Shown one piece after another: positions 1 to 8,754 of a stretch of DNA of 64,000 nt. The DNA is from Actinokineospora globicatena (GTDB lineage: Bacteria > Actinomycetota > Actinomycetes > Mycobacteriales > Pseudonocardiaceae). The notes under the pieces are model-generated. The model was not told the DNA's origin. It did no database searches and saw only the letters and a program-made list of their open reading frames with translations. Location: positions 1,106,211 through 1,170,210 of the forward strand of contig NZ_JAMTCR010000003.1 of NCBI RefSeq assembly GCF_024171945.1. The letters are read 5' to 3'. The position numbers and the translations under genes are program-made. Position 1 is the first letter of the stretch, and every line of letters starts with the position of its first letter.

Positions 1-504
1 GACGCCCCCGTGCAGGCCATGCGCGAGCCTTATGCGCCCGGCAGCACCCCGGCCGCGACGCTGGCGACGAACATCATCTCCGAGCTGACGGTCAACCACA
101 TCTACCGCCGGGTCGCGGCGGCCGTGGAGGAGCCGGTGCTCGCGGACATCCTGCTGCGCGCGAGCCGCGACGAGGCCGGGCACGCGCGGGAGTTCATCCA
201 CTACTGCCGCCAGCGGTTGGCGCGCAAGCCGGAGGAGATCCCGTCGGTGCTGGAGACGCTCTACGTCTACACCTCCGACCAGAAGATCAAGCACCCGGTG
301 AGCATGTTCAAGAGCAACCTCGTCGAGCTCGAGGACCACGAGACCATCGACACCGGGTTCGACCTGTTCCTCGAGCAGGTCGCCGACCAGGGCGAGCTCG
401 ACGAACTGCAGGGCAAGATCCGGCAGGTGTTCGGCTCGCTGGTCGACCGCGACCTCGGCACCAACGGCAAGGTCCGCCGGGCGCTGGCCGAGGTGCTCGG
501 GTGA
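1..504 (+). CDS. Acyl-ACP desaturase-like diiron protein, 3' part only
   Basis: The reading frame is open from the first base of the window, so the 5' end of the gene is missing. What remains is about 167 residues of a ferritin-like four-helix protein. The motif SRDEAGHAREF is the second E/DxxH iron-binding helix of the acyl-ACP desaturase (fatty acid desaturase type 2) family. The complete paralogue at 2134-2988 has SRDEARHFTFF at the same place. Family members use a diiron centre and O2 to desaturate or otherwise oxidise acyl chains carried on ACP. The stop overlaps the next start (GTGA at 501-504), so the genes are translationally coupled. Substrate and position of oxidation cannot be told. 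Family confident, exact reaction not. Confidence 0.75.
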   Translation, partial: DAPVQAMREPYAPGSTPAATLATNIISELTVNHIYRRVAAAVEEPVLADILLRASRDEAGHAREFIHYCRQRLARKPEEIPSVLETLYVYTSDQKIKHPVSMFKSNLVELEDHETIDTGFDLFLEQVADQGELDELQGKIRQVFGSLVDRDLGTNGKVRRALAEVLG

Positions 505-1013
505 GCACCGGGACGCCGATCGACGTGCCCTGGCGGGTGCTGCCGGACTACCGCTGCTTCGGCTGCTCCCCCAGCAACGAGCACGGGCTGCGGCTGAACT
601 TCACGCACTCCGGCGACGGCATCGAGTGCGTGCTGCGCGTGGACCGCACGTTCGAGTCTTACCCGGGCGTGGTGCACGGCGGGATCGCGACCACGGTGTG
701 CGACGAGATCATGGGCAACCTGCTGGTGCTCAAGGTCGGCACATCGGTGTTCACGACCACCTTGCGTACGCGCTACCTGTCTCCGTTAGCCGTAGGCGTC
801 GAGTACCGGTGCGTGGCGACCGCCGACGCCGTCGACAGCCCGCCCTACCGCGCGTACGCGGAGATCACCGACCCCGACGGCGCTACCTGCGTTACCGCCG
901 TCGGCACCTACCAGCCCGCGACCCCGGCCCAGGCGCGGGAGCGGATGGACCTGACCGACACCGAGGCCGACCTGATCGAGAGCGCCCTGGCCGACCTGCG
1001 CCGCGGCCAGTGA
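501..1013 (+). CDS. Hot-dog fold thioesterase (PaaI-like)
   Basis: The 170-residue protein has the PaaI/YbgC-type hot-dog core: a Cys pair CFGCSP near residue 18, then YPGVVHGGIATTVCDEIMG, the conserved HGG turn with the acidic residue on the central helix. Such enzymes hydrolyse acyl-CoA or acyl-ACP thioesters. Its position between an acyl-ACP desaturase and an ACP suggests it releases or proofreads the acyl chain built by this cassette (inference). The GTG start at 501 overlaps the previous stop. A rare TTA leucine codon lies in frame at 786-788, which in actinomycetes can make translation dependent on the bldA tRNA. Confidence 0.75.
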   Translation: MSTGTPIDVPWRVLPDYRCFGCSPSNEHGLRLNFTHSGDGIECVLRVDRTFESYPGVVHGGIATTVCDEIMGNLLVLKVGTSVFTTTLRTRYLSPLAVGVEYRCVATADAVDSPPYRAYAEITDPDGATCVTAVGTYQPATPAQARERMDLTDTEADLIESALADLRRGQ

Positions 1014-1033
1014 CAACCGGAGGAGAGACCGCA

Positions 1034-1300
1034 ATGTCCGACGACGTGATCAGCACCGTCACCGGGATCGTGGCCGGGGAGTTCGGCCTACCTGCCGCCG
1101 ACATCGGGCCCGACGTGGACCTGGGCTCGCTGGAGGGCGCCGACTCGGTGAAGGTGCTGCGCGCGGTCGCCAAGATCGAGCGGACCTACGACATCGAGCT
1201 GGAGGACGACCAGGTGTTCGGCCTCAAGACCGTGCGTGACGCGGCGACCCTGGTCGTGGCCACCCTCGCGGAGAAGGAGCCCAGCGGTGGCGGTCGCTGA
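1034..1300 (+). CDS. Acyl carrier protein
   Basis: An 88-residue acidic helical protein with the phosphopantetheine attachment motif EGADSVKVLR, Ser at about residue 37. This DSVK variant replaces the usual DSL(D/E) of fatty-acid ACPs, as often seen in specialised carrier proteins. ATG at 1034 has AGGAGAG 7 nt upstream. The 3' end overlaps the next gene by 14 nt. The neighbours (thioesterase, methyltransferase, desaturase) all act on lipid chains, so this is probably the dedicated carrier of the cassette. A PCP for an amino acid is possible, but no adenylation enzyme is adjacent. Confidence 0.85.
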   Translation: MSDDVISTVTGIVAGEFGLPAADIGPDVDLGSLEGADSVKVLRAVAKIERTYDIELEDDQVFGLKTVRDAATLVVATLAEKEPSGGGR

Positions 1301-2117
1301 CACCAACGTCCACTACGACCTGGACCCGGAGATCTTCGGGCTCTACCTGGACCCGATGCGCAAGTACTCCTCCGGGCTCTACACCTCGCCCGAGGACACC
1401 CTGGAGCAGGCGCAGCGCACGAAGCTGCGGTTCGTCGCGGACCGGGTGAACCTGGCACCGGGCAAGCGGCTGCTCGACATCGGCTGCGGGTGGGGGTCGC
1501 TGATCCTGTTCATGGCGCAGGAGTTCGGCGCGCGGGTGGTCGGGATCAGCCCCGCGCCCAACCAGCACTCTTACATCCACGACCTGGTGCGCGAACGCGG
1601 GCTAGAGGACCTGGTGACTACCCGGGTCGGTCACGTGGAAGAGATGGAGATCGAGCCGCGCTCGTTCGACGCGGTGACGATGCTCGGCTCTATCGTGCAC
1701 ATGCCCGACCTCGGTGCCGCCTTCGCCCGCGCGCACGCCGCGCTGCGCACCAAGGGCATGCTCTATGTGTCGGAGAGCTGCTATCGCAACGCGGCTAAGC
1801 ACGCGGAGTTCAGCGAGCTCGACTCGTCCGCGTTCGTGCGTGACGCCATCTTCGGGTGGGGCGACATGCGGCCGCTCTCGGAGCTAGTGCGGGGCGCGGA
1901 GGACGCCGGGTTCAGCGTGGTGGCGGTGGACGACCTGACCGAGCACTACCACCGCACCATCGAGGACTGGCTGGCCAACGTGGCCCGGTCCGCCGACCGG
2001 CTCGACGAGATCGAGGCCGGGCTGGCCGACAAGCTGACCCGCTACCTGCGCACGGCGAACGCGGGGTGGGGGTTCACCACCAAGCACTACGCGCTGACCT
2101 GCGCGAAGCGCCGCTGA
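1287..2117 (+). CDS. Cyclopropane-fatty-acid-synthase-type SAM methyltransferase
   Basis: 276 residues from the GTG at 1287, which lies inside the ACP gene and gives an N-terminus beginning near the conserved HYDLDPEIF. SAM motif I is LLDIGCGWGSL at about residue 57, followed by GARVVGISPAPNQ. The N-terminal HYD...FLDP-YSSG pattern is that of cyclopropane synthase and mycolic acid methyltransferases (Cfa/CmaA/Hma). These make a carbocation at an alkene with SAM, giving methyl, methylene or cyclopropane groups. Lying next to acyl-ACP desaturases, it may methylate or cyclopropanate the double bond they introduce (inference). Whether it uses ACP-bound chains or phospholipids is unknown. Confidence 0.8.
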   Translation: MAVADTNVHYDLDPEIFGLYLDPMRKYSSGLYTSPEDTLEQAQRTKLRFVADRVNLAPGKRLLDIGCGWGSLILFMAQEFGARVVGISPAPNQHSYIHDLVRERGLEDLVTTRVGHVEEMEIEPRSFDAVTMLGSIVHMPDLGAAFARAHAALRTKGMLYVSESCYRNAAKHAEFSELDSSAFVRDAIFGWGDMRPLSELVRGAEDAGFSVVAVDDLTEHYHRTIEDWLANVARSADRLDEIEAGLADKLTRYLRTANAGWGFTTKHYALTCAKRR

Positions 2118-2133
2118 CCGGGAGGGGGAACGC

Positions 2134-2988
2134 ATGGTTGTGCCCAAGCAGGTCGGCGGGCCGCTGCTGCCCGCCGCCGAGGTGGACGCCGCGGTCAGCT
2201 CGTTCCTGCGCGCGGGTCCATCGCGGCAGCGGTGGGACGAGTTCGACTTCGACTGGTCGTTGGCCGACGCGTCCCGGTTGAGCGACGGCCAACGCTCGGC
2301 GGTCGAGTTCATCACCATCATCGAGGACCACCTACCGGGCTACTTCGCCCTCTATGACGAGAACTTCCCCTTGAACGACACGGTCGAACGGGAAGTGTTC
2401 GTACACAACAGGGAGCTGTACCACTTCTCTATCCGGTGGGCGCAAGAGGAGGACACGCACGCGCGTGTGCTCTATCGGTACCAGGTGGAGTCAGGACTAG
2501 CGGAAGCCTCCGCGTTGCGATTGTCTCTAGCGGCTGAGGGACAGAAGAAGTTCGACGTGGGCTACGCCGACGCGGTGCAGTTTTTCACGTACCCGTTGGT
2601 GCAAGAGAAGGCGACGCAGCTCTACTACCAGAACCTGCGCCAAGTCATCGACGAACCGGTCCTCGGCCAGATCCTCAACCGCCTCAGCCGCGACGAGGCC
2701 CGCCACTTCACCTTCTTCGCCGACATGCTCCACCGCTACCTCGTCCACTACGGCGACGCGGTCGTCGAACCCATCCGCTCGGTCATCGCCGACTTCCGCA
2801 TGCCACTGGCCGACACGATCCGCGGCTACTGGCGCTGGGCCCTCAAGATCGCCGACACCGCCCGCTACGACCACACCGACGCCTACGACCACCTGATCCG
2901 GGTCCTCAACCGCGCCGTGGACAGCCGATCGGACAAGGTGGACGAGCTGATCACCTTCATCTCGGCCTGCCGCACCATCAACGCCTGA
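2134..2988 (+). CDS. Acyl-ACP desaturase-like diiron oxygenase
   Basis: 284 residues with both iron-binding helices of the acyl-ACP desaturase family: RWAQEEDTHARVL (ExxH, about residue 110) and LSRDEARHFTFF (about residue 188), plus additional acidic ligands before them (FITIIEDH). The family usually has 270-340 residues, so the gene is complete. ATG at 2134 has a strong GGGAGGGGG site. It is the second desaturase homologue of the cassette and closes it, being followed by a 15-bp hairpin terminator. Two desaturases around one ACP suggest either a heterodimer or two successive oxidations (inference). Confidence 0.85.
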   Translation: MVVPKQVGGPLLPAAEVDAAVSSFLRAGPSRQRWDEFDFDWSLADASRLSDGQRSAVEFITIIEDHLPGYFALYDENFPLNDTVEREVFVHNRELYHFSIRWAQEEDTHARVLYRYQVESGLAEASALRLSLAAEGQKKFDVGYADAVQFFTYPLVQEKATQLYYQNLRQVIDEPVLGQILNRLSRDEARHFTFFADMLHRYLVHYGDAVVEPIRSVIADFRMPLADTIRGYWRWALKIADTARYDHTDAYDHLIRVLNRAVDSRSDKVDELITFISACRTINA

Positions 2989-2991
2989 CAG

Positions 2992-3025
2992 CAGTGGGGG
3001 GCGGCCACTCGGCCGCCCCCCACTG
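2992..3025. terminator. Bidirectional hairpin terminator
   Basis: Perfect 15-bp stem with a 4-nt ACTC loop, arms at 2992-3006 and 3011-3025. It sits between the stop of the desaturase (2988) and the stop of the convergent M50 protease gene (3045), so it can serve both transcripts. There is no T-run, as is usual in actinomycetes. Confidence 0.85.
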
Positions 3026-3044
3026 TGTCGTGCCTATCCGTCCA

Positions 3045-5327
3045 TCAAGGACTGGTCGGTACCGCGGACGACCCCTCGCTCAACGGTGGTGATGTCGTCG
3101 GCTGCTCGCTCGACGACGGCGCCGGGGAGGTGCTCGACGACGGCGGGATCGATGACGACTCCGTCGGGTTGGGGGTGGTGGTTGTGGTCGCGCCCGTTGT
3201 GCCGGTCGGTGAGGACGGGGGGACGGGTGTGGTGGTGACCGGGTCGTGGTTTTGCAGGACGGTGAGGATGTCGCGCTTGACGCTGTCGAACTCGGCCTGG
3301 ATCTGGGTGGTGGTCATGCCTTGGACGCGGTCGGCGAGACCGGTCATGCGGCCCCAGATGGCGGCGATCTCGGCCTTGGCCGCCTCGTCCGGCTCACCGG
3401 AGAGGGTGACCACGAGCTGGGAGGCCAGGGCGTAGGTGAGGCAGTCGACGCAGGTGTGGTTGACCGCGACGGCGACGTTCTCCGGGATCACCACGTTCGC
3501 CTTGCCGACGACGAGGACGATCTGGAAGGCGATCGCGACCGTGGCGCAGTTCTGGCAGCTGGCCAGGGCCCACGCCTCGTTGCGGTTGTCCACCTTGTCC
3601 TCGGTCGCCCACACCAGCCCGAACGACACCTCGTACTGCACCGAGCCGTCGGTGGTGTTGATGACGACGGCCTGGTTGTCGCCGGGGCCGGGCGGTTCCG
3701 GGCGTTGGAACGGGTAGACCAAGCGCGGGGCGGTGGGGTTACCGACCGGAGTCAGCACCATCGCCGGGATCGGCTTGCCCTTGGTGGGCAAAGCCGCGCC
3801 CTGAGGTAGCACTACCTTCCGCTTCGCCGCGACCGCGACAGGCGCGGCCTCGGTGTCAGCGGGCAGTGCGCGCGGTGCGCTAGCGCCCATGGGGAGGGCG
3901 TCTTGCACCGTGCCCCGCTCCCCCGGCTGGATCGGCCGGTAGCGGTCGCCCTCCGGCCACCACGCGTACGCCAGCCCGGCCAGGACCGCGAGCAGCGCCA
4001 CCACGGCGACCGCCCGTCGACCCGGCTTGCCCGACGACCACGTGACGACCTTCAGCACGGCCCGCTTCACCATCCGCGCCAGCAGGTACAGGATGCCCGC
4101 CATCGGCACCGCGATCGCGACGATGCCCAGCACCCGCACCGCGGACAACGCCAGGTCGCCCTCGTCGAACGCGGCGCCGAGACCGGCCCACTGCTGCTCC
4201 ACCCCGCGCACCGCCGTACCGATGATGCGCGGCAGGGTCAGGACCATCAGGACGAAGCTGAGCAGCAGCACCGGGACGACGACCACGACCCACAGCGTCA
4301 CGACCACCCGCGCCCACGGCTTGAGCACCGTGGTCTCCGGCGAGCGCCACCGGTTGGGCAGCAGCCCGAGCAGCGTCGGCTTGATCCGCTGGAACAGGTC
4401 GGGCACCCCGGTCAGGTCGGCGAGCACGTGGTACCCGTCGAACCGGACCAGCGGGGTCAGCTGCCGCACCATCTGCAGCAGCTGCGTGGCGATGACCAGC
4501 AGCAGCGCGTCCCAGCCGGACACCAGCCAGACGCCGAACACCACGACCGAGACGATCGCGTTGAAGTACAGCCCGCCCAGGTCCGTGCGCAGCCGACCGG
4601 CCTTGCCGAGCCGGTAGCTGTCGGTCACGTCGGTGTAGAAGGCGGGCCACATCAGGTACATGCCGAAGCCCATCGCGCCCGGGGTCGCACCGCCGTAGCG
4701 CGCGGCCGCGGCGTGCCCGAACTCGTGGAACCCGGCGGACAGGATCGTCACCGCGAACACCAGCAGCAGCAACGAGGGCTGCTCGAAGGCCTCGTACGCG
4801 GCCCCGGCCAGGCCCTTCTCGAACAGCACCCAGAACGACACGCCCACGAACGCGAGCACCAGCGCCACCACCACCAGCGGGTGGAACAGCCAGGTGAACG
4901 GCGCGGTGACCCGCCTGGTGGTGTCCTCGTCGGAGATCACGCAGCGCATCCGCAGGCCGAGCAGCGGGTTCGCCTTGCGCGGCGCGGGATCGGTCCCGTC
5001 CGCCAGCCGCAGCACGCCGAGCGGCCGCAGCTTGTCCAGCAGCACCTCCACGTCCCGGGCGCCGACCCGCCGGTTCACCGCGCGGCCGACCCGCTCGGCG
5101 ATGACGGCGTGGTCGGCGTCACCGTCGACGGCCTCGAGCACCCGGTAGAGCAGCGGGGTCAGTTGCAACACCTGGCCGTCGGCGCGGCGGACCAGGGCGG
5201 GCGGGCGGCGGTAGCCGGACCCGCTCATCTCCCCGATCAGCCGCACCCCGTCGGCCCTCGAGGGCACCGCGCCGGGGCGGGGCGCCTGGACGTCCCGGTC
5301 CGGCGCGGTGCCTGAGGTGACGCTCAT
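3045..5327 (-). CDS. Membrane M50-family zinc metalloprotease with extracytoplasmic Cys domain
   Basis: 760 residues. Residues 30-115 look like a small winged-helix/PqqD-like cytosolic domain (TPLLYRVLEAVDG...). The membrane segments then carry the site-2-protease motif HEFGH at 201-205 and a later RFDGYH, where the Asp would be the third zinc ligand. More membrane helices follow to about residue 460. After the last helix comes a domain with two CxxC pairs (CQNC, CVDC) and then a Thr/Ser/Pro-rich tail of about 60 residues, likely an extracytoplasmic stalk. The family is annotated as peptide zinc metalloprotease and often sits beside small secreted or RiPP-like proteins. ATG at 5327 has AGGAGAGG upstream. 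It is 11 nt downstream of the repeat protein gene, so they form one operon and the repeat protein is a candidate client (inference). Confidence 0.75.
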   Translation of the reverse strand: MSVTSGTAPDRDVQAPRPGAVPSRADGVRLIGEMSGSGYRRPPALVRRADGQVLQLTPLLYRVLEAVDGDADHAVIAERVGRAVNRRVGARDVEVLLDKLRPLGVLRLADGTDPAPRKANPLLGLRMRCVISDEDTTRRVTAPFTWLFHPLVVVALVLAFVGVSFWVLFEKGLAGAAYEAFEQPSLLLLVFAVTILSAGFHEFGHAAAARYGGATPGAMGFGMYLMWPAFYTDVTDSYRLGKAGRLRTDLGGLYFNAIVSVVVFGVWLVSGWDALLLVIATQLLQMVRQLTPLVRFDGYHVLADLTGVPDLFQRIKPTLLGLLPNRWRSPETTVLKPWARVVVTLWVVVVVPVLLLSFVLMVLTLPRIIGTAVRGVEQQWAGLGAAFDEGDLALSAVRVLGIVAIAVPMAGILYLLARMVKRAVLKVVTWSSGKPGRRAVAVVALLAVLAGLAYAWWPEGDRYRPIQPGERGTVQDALPMGASAPRALPADTEAAPVAVAAKRKVVLPQGAALPTKGKPIPAMVLTPVGNPTAPRLVYPFQRPEPPGPGDNQAVVINTTDGSVQYEVSFGLVWATEDKVDNRNEAWALASCQNCATVAIAFQIVLVVGKANVVIPENVAVAVNHTCVDCLTYALASQLVVTLSGEPDEAAKAEIAAIWGRMTGLADRVQGMTTTQIQAEFDSVKRDILTVLQNHDPVTTTPVPPSSPTGTTGATTTTTPNPTESSSIPPSSSTSPAPSSSEQPTTSPPLSEGSSAVPTSP

Positions 5328-5338
5328 GCGGACCTCTC

Positions 5339-5995
5339 CTACTGGTCGACGTCGCTGATCTGGTCCGCGGTGGCCGTCGCGTTGCCGGTGATGTCCTGGG
5401 TGATGATCGCCTGCTGCTGGGCGACCGCGGTGGCCTCCGAGCCGGTCGAGCCGATGTTGGCCGAGACCGCGGCGTCGATCGGCGCGGCGACGTTGGCCTG
5501 GGCGGCGATCGCGCCGTTGATCGGGGCGGTCAGGTCGAGGTCGGCGTTGACGTTCACGTCCAGGTTGAGCAGCCCGCCGTCGAGGGCGCCGGTGATGTCG
5601 TCGGGGATGTCCACGGCCTGGATGCCGCCGGTCTGGGCGGCGGGCGGGGTGGTGGGCACCGGCTCGGACTGGTCGATCGCGCTGTCCTGCGTGCTGTGCG
5701 CGGTCGAGTCGCCGGTGATGCCCTGGGTGATGGCGACGCCCTGGTCCGAGAGCGCCTGCGCGGTGGAGTCGGTGGACAGCACGTTCGCGCCGACGGCGGC
5801 GTCGATCGGTGCGGCCACGTTGGCGTTGGCGGCCACCGCGAGGTCGATCGGGGCGGCGAGGTCGAGCGCCAGGTCGAGGTCGACGTTGAGGTCGAGCAGG
5901 GAGTAGACCTCCTTGGTCGGCAGCGCGGAGCCCACCTCGGCGGCGAGGTCGTCGGCCGAGAGCGGGAGCGGGGTCACCTCAGTGGTTCGGTCCAT
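5339..5995 (-). CDS. Acidic two-repeat protein, candidate client of the M50 protease
   Basis: 218 residues of strange composition: rich in Asp, Ala, Ile, Val, Asn and Gln, no Cys, a single Lys. The body is a tandem duplication of about 74 residues (36-109 and 145-218), each with the string ANVAAPIDAAV and ending in ITQ(G/D)ITG-(D/N)-(S/A)TA...DQ, joined by a short Pro-rich linker. Alternating hydrophobic residues suggest beta structure. There is no signal peptide or membrane helix. I recognise no characterised family. It is the first gene of a two-gene operon with the M50 protease, which may export, process or anchor it (inference). Confidence 0.6.
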   Translation of the reverse strand: MDRTTEVTPLPLSADDLAAEVGSALPTKEVYSLLDLNVDLDLALDLAAPIDLAVAANANVAAPIDAAVGANVLSTDSTAQALSDQGVAITQGITGDSTAHSTQDSAIDQSEPVPTTPPAAQTGGIQAVDIPDDITGALDGGLLNLDVNVNADLDLTAPINGAIAAQANVAAPIDAAVSANIGSTGSEATAVAQQQAIITQDITGNATATADQISDVDQ

Positions 5996-6473
5996 GCCGG
6001 GTCGATACCCCTGGCCCCGCGTGCCGAAACGGATTACCCAGTCATTGAGACGTCGTCGGCTCGACGTTTCTCGACCGCCGAGACAATCATTTCCGGGACA
6101 CCACCGCAGATCACGGCGGTGCGATCCGGGCGGCCGGGTTTGTCACGCGGGTCGACGAGGAATGCGTCCCACTATTGATGAACGTCGTTCACCTTTTCCA
6201 TTCCGGCCGGTGTGGACACCCGCGCCGCGACACCTGGTGTCCACTCCGCGTTCCACTGAGGATCACCCGGCGGCCGGGCTCCGACCACCCGAACGTCTCA
6301 GCGGCATCACACGGTTGGGAGCGCTGCCATCCCACACCGTGGTCCGGTGCGGGCACCCGTTCGGCCGTGGTGTACGGGATTGGGCCGATCGGGTGGTCAC
6401 CCCGACGGGGGTATCCCGCGCTGTCGGTATCGCCTTTATCCTGCGGCGCGCACACCACGAAGAAGTGAGGAAC
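5996..6473. other. Intergenic region, divergent promoters expected
   Basis: About 480 bases between the divergent repeat-protein operon and the GOLPH3 gene, with no convincing gene on either strand. A short palindrome, TGAACG-T-CGTTCA, lies at 6179-6191 and could be an operator. Promoters for both directions must lie here, but I see no clear -35/-10 pair. Confidence 0.4.
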
Positions 6474-6563
6474 GTGAGTCGAGAAGTCCAGTGGCGAGGG
6501 CGGACCCGCTCGGACCACCGCGGCACCGACAACGGCACCGAATGCGACCGGTGCCCGAGGTGA
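6474..6563 (+). CDS. Possible 29-codon upstream ORF coupled to the GOLPH3 gene
   Basis: GTG at 6474, preceded by GTGAGG, opens 29 codons ending in ECDRCPR (a CxxC). Its stop overlaps an in-frame GTG of the GOLPH3 gene as GTGA at 6560-6563. The arrangement resembles a leader ORF with translational coupling. Nothing else supports a functional peptide. Confidence 0.25.
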   Translation: MSREVQWRGRTRSDHRGTDNGTECDRCPR

Positions 6564-7225
6564 CCGCTCCGCACTACCGGAAAGCGCCGCCCGGGCTGCT
6601 CGCCGACGAGTTCTTCCTGGCCGGGATCGACGACATGACCGGCGAGCAGCGGCTGGAACCGCAGGCGCTCGCCGTCGGCCTCGCCGCCGCGCTGATCGGC
6701 GAACTCCTGCTCACCAGGCACATGGTGATCGAGGACGGCAAACTGCGGGTCGCCGACGTCGCGGTGCCCGACGCGCTGCAGGAGCGGGTCCGGCTCTGGG
6801 TGCGCAAGGACCACAGCGTGGTGCTGGCCAAGGACTGGCTCCTGGTCCTGGTCGGGCGCGACATCACCACCCTGGTGCGGCACCGGATGCTGGCCGCGGG
6901 CAAGGTCGTGCGGACCACCCGCAAGCGACTGCTGCGCAAACCGCTCGAACTCTACGTCCCGCCGTCGCTGAGCACCGCGGCCGCGGCCGGGGTGCGCATC
7001 GCGGGCACCCTCAACGTGCCCCGCGCACTGTCCACATCAGACTTGTTACTGGCCGGTCTGCTGCGCGCGACCGGCCGCGACCGCGAGGTCCTGAGCCACT
7101 GCGGGCCAGAGGTGCACGACGAACTCGACCGCCAACTGCGGGAGAACCTCTGCCCCAGCGCGGTCCAACTGGTCGACACCACCACCGAGGTACTCGTGAC
7201 AGCAGCGGTCACCCCGCTGTTCTAA
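6542..7225 (+). CDS. GOLPH3/GPP34-domain protein
   Basis: About 227 residues from ATG 6542. GTG 6551 and GTG 6560 are alternative starts, and none has a strong ribosome site. The sequence LLADEFFLAGIDDMTG followed by an Ala/Leu-rich helix ending in AALIGELLLTRHMVIEDGKL is typical of bacterial GPP34 (GOLPH3-like) proteins. In eukaryotes this fold binds phosphatidylinositol-4-phosphate; in actinobacteria the role is not established. The family is usually 200-230 residues. An in-frame TTA codon occurs at 7046-7048, suggesting bldA-type control. The next gene starts 83 nt downstream. Confidence 0.8.
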   Translation: MRPVPEVTAPHYRKAPPGLLADEFFLAGIDDMTGEQRLEPQALAVGLAAALIGELLLTRHMVIEDGKLRVADVAVPDALQERVRLWVRKDHSVVLAKDWLLVLVGRDITTLVRHRMLAAGKVVRTTRKRLLRKPLELYVPPSLSTAAAAGVRIAGTLNVPRALSTSDLLLAGLLRATGRDREVLSHCGPEVHDELDRQLRENLCPSAVQLVDTTTEVLVTAAVTPLF

Positions 7226-7308
7226 CCACGACCGGCGACCGACCGCACCACCGGTACGGCTGCCCACTCCGTCCCAGTTCCCCAACCCAGATCCACAAAG
7301 GAGTGAGC

Positions 7309-8754
7309 GTGTCCACTACCGCAGCCCAGACCTTGGCCGGGCAGCGCGTGTCGACCGCGGGCGTGGTGTTCTTCACCGCCTCGGCCGCCACACCGCTGAC
7401 GGTCTGCGCGGCCATCGTGACCACCGGGCTCGCCGCCACCGGCAAGCTCGGCCTCCCGCTGGCGTTCGTGATCATCGCCGCGGTGCTCGCGGTGTTCAGC
7501 GTCGGCTACGTCGCGATGGCCAGGCAGGTGCCCAACGCGGGCGCCTTCTACACCTACGTCAGCCTCGGCCTCGGGCGGCCCGCGGGCGTCGGCGCGTCCT
7601 GGGTGGCGCTGCTGGCCTACAACGCGCTGCAGATCGGCCTGTACGGGGCGATCGGCCCGACCATGGCCGACCTGCTCAGGGACTGGTTCGCGGTCGACGT
7701 GCCGTGGTGGGTGATCGCGATCGTCGCTTGGGCCGTGGTCGCGTTCCTCGGGTTGCGCCGGATCAAGCACTCCGCCCGGGTGCTGCTGGTGCTGCTGGCC
7801 GCCGAGGTCGCGCTCGTGCTGCTCTACAGCGTCGCCAACCTGGCCAACCCGGCCGACGGCGGCCCGACCCTCGACGGCCTCGCCCTCGGTGACCTGCTCG
7901 GCTCGGCGCTCGGCCCGCTGCTGGGCCTGGCCGTGCTCGGCTTCGTCGGCTTCGAGCAGAGCGCGGTGTTCTCCGAGCAGGCCAGCCCGAGCTCGGTGCG
8001 GCGCGCGACGATCATCTGCATCGGCGGGCTGTGTGCGCTCTACGCCATCTCGTCCTGGTCGACCATCCAGGCCGCCGGTCCGGACACCGTCGTCGCCGAC
8101 GCGCAGAGCTCCCCCACCGCGGTGCTGTTCGCCCTCGCCGAGCAGAACCTGGGCTCGTGGGCCGCAGGCGCGGGCCGGGTCCTGCTGGTCACCAGCGTGC
8201 TCGCGGCGCTGATCAGCTTCCACGCCACCTGCGCCCGCTACACCTTCGCCCTCGGCCGCGACCACGTGCTGCCCGCCGCGTTCGGCCGCACCGCGCCGCG
8301 CACCGGCCAGCCGGGACCGGCCTCGATCTCGCAGAGCGCGCTCGCCCTGGTCGTCATCATCGCCTTCGCCATCGGCGGCTGGGACCCGGTGACCAAGCTG
8401 TTCTTCATCGGCGGCACCGCGGGTGCGCTCGGCGTGCTGCTGCTGCTCTCGGCCACCGCCTTCGCCACCGTCCGCTACCTGCGCGAACACGAGGTCGAGA
8501 ACTCGTTCCTGCGCAAGCTCGCGCCCCCGGTGGCGGCCATCGCGGTCACCGCGATCCTGGTGCTGGTCGTGGCCAACTACGCGCTGCTGCTGGGCGTGCC
8601 GGAGGACTCCCCGCTGCGCTGGGGCATCCCGATCGCGTTCGCCCTGGTCGCCCTCGGCGGTGTCGTCTACGGCATCGTGCTGCGCCGCAACCGCCCGCAG
8701 GTCTACGACACGATCGGCAAGAGCCAGGCCCGGACCCCGGTCAACGCCCGATGA
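7309..8754 (+). CDS. APC-family amino acid permease
   Basis: 481 residues, about 12 predicted membrane helices. The N-terminal TAGVVFFTASAATPLTV, the MARQVPNAGAFYTYVSLGLG segment and VLGFVGFEQSAVFSEQA are hallmarks of the amino acid-polyamine-organocation superfamily. It is an integral membrane importer or exchanger of amino acids or amines; substrate not predictable. GTG 7309 is chosen because AAAGGAG lies 5 nt before it; GTG 7303 would overlap this site. The stop overlaps the following acetyltransferase start (ATGA at 8751-8754), so the two form an operon. Confidence 0.85.
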   Translation: MSTTAAQTLAGQRVSTAGVVFFTASAATPLTVCAAIVTTGLAATGKLGLPLAFVIIAAVLAVFSVGYVAMARQVPNAGAFYTYVSLGLGRPAGVGASWVALLAYNALQIGLYGAIGPTMADLLRDWFAVDVPWWVIAIVAWAVVAFLGLRRIKHSARVLLVLLAAEVALVLLYSVANLANPADGGPTLDGLALGDLLGSALGPLLGLAVLGFVGFEQSAVFSEQASPSSVRRATIICIGGLCALYAISSWSTIQAAGPDTVVADAQSSPTAVLFALAEQNLGSWAAGAGRVLLVTSVLAALISFHATCARYTFALGRDHVLPAAFGRTAPRTGQPGPASISQSALALVVIIAFAIGGWDPVTKLFFIGGTAGALGVLLLLSATAFATVRYLREHEVENSFLRKLAPPVAAIAVTAILVLVVANYALLLGVPEDSPLRWGIPIAFALVALGGVVYGIVLRRNRPQVYDTIGKSQARTPVNAR

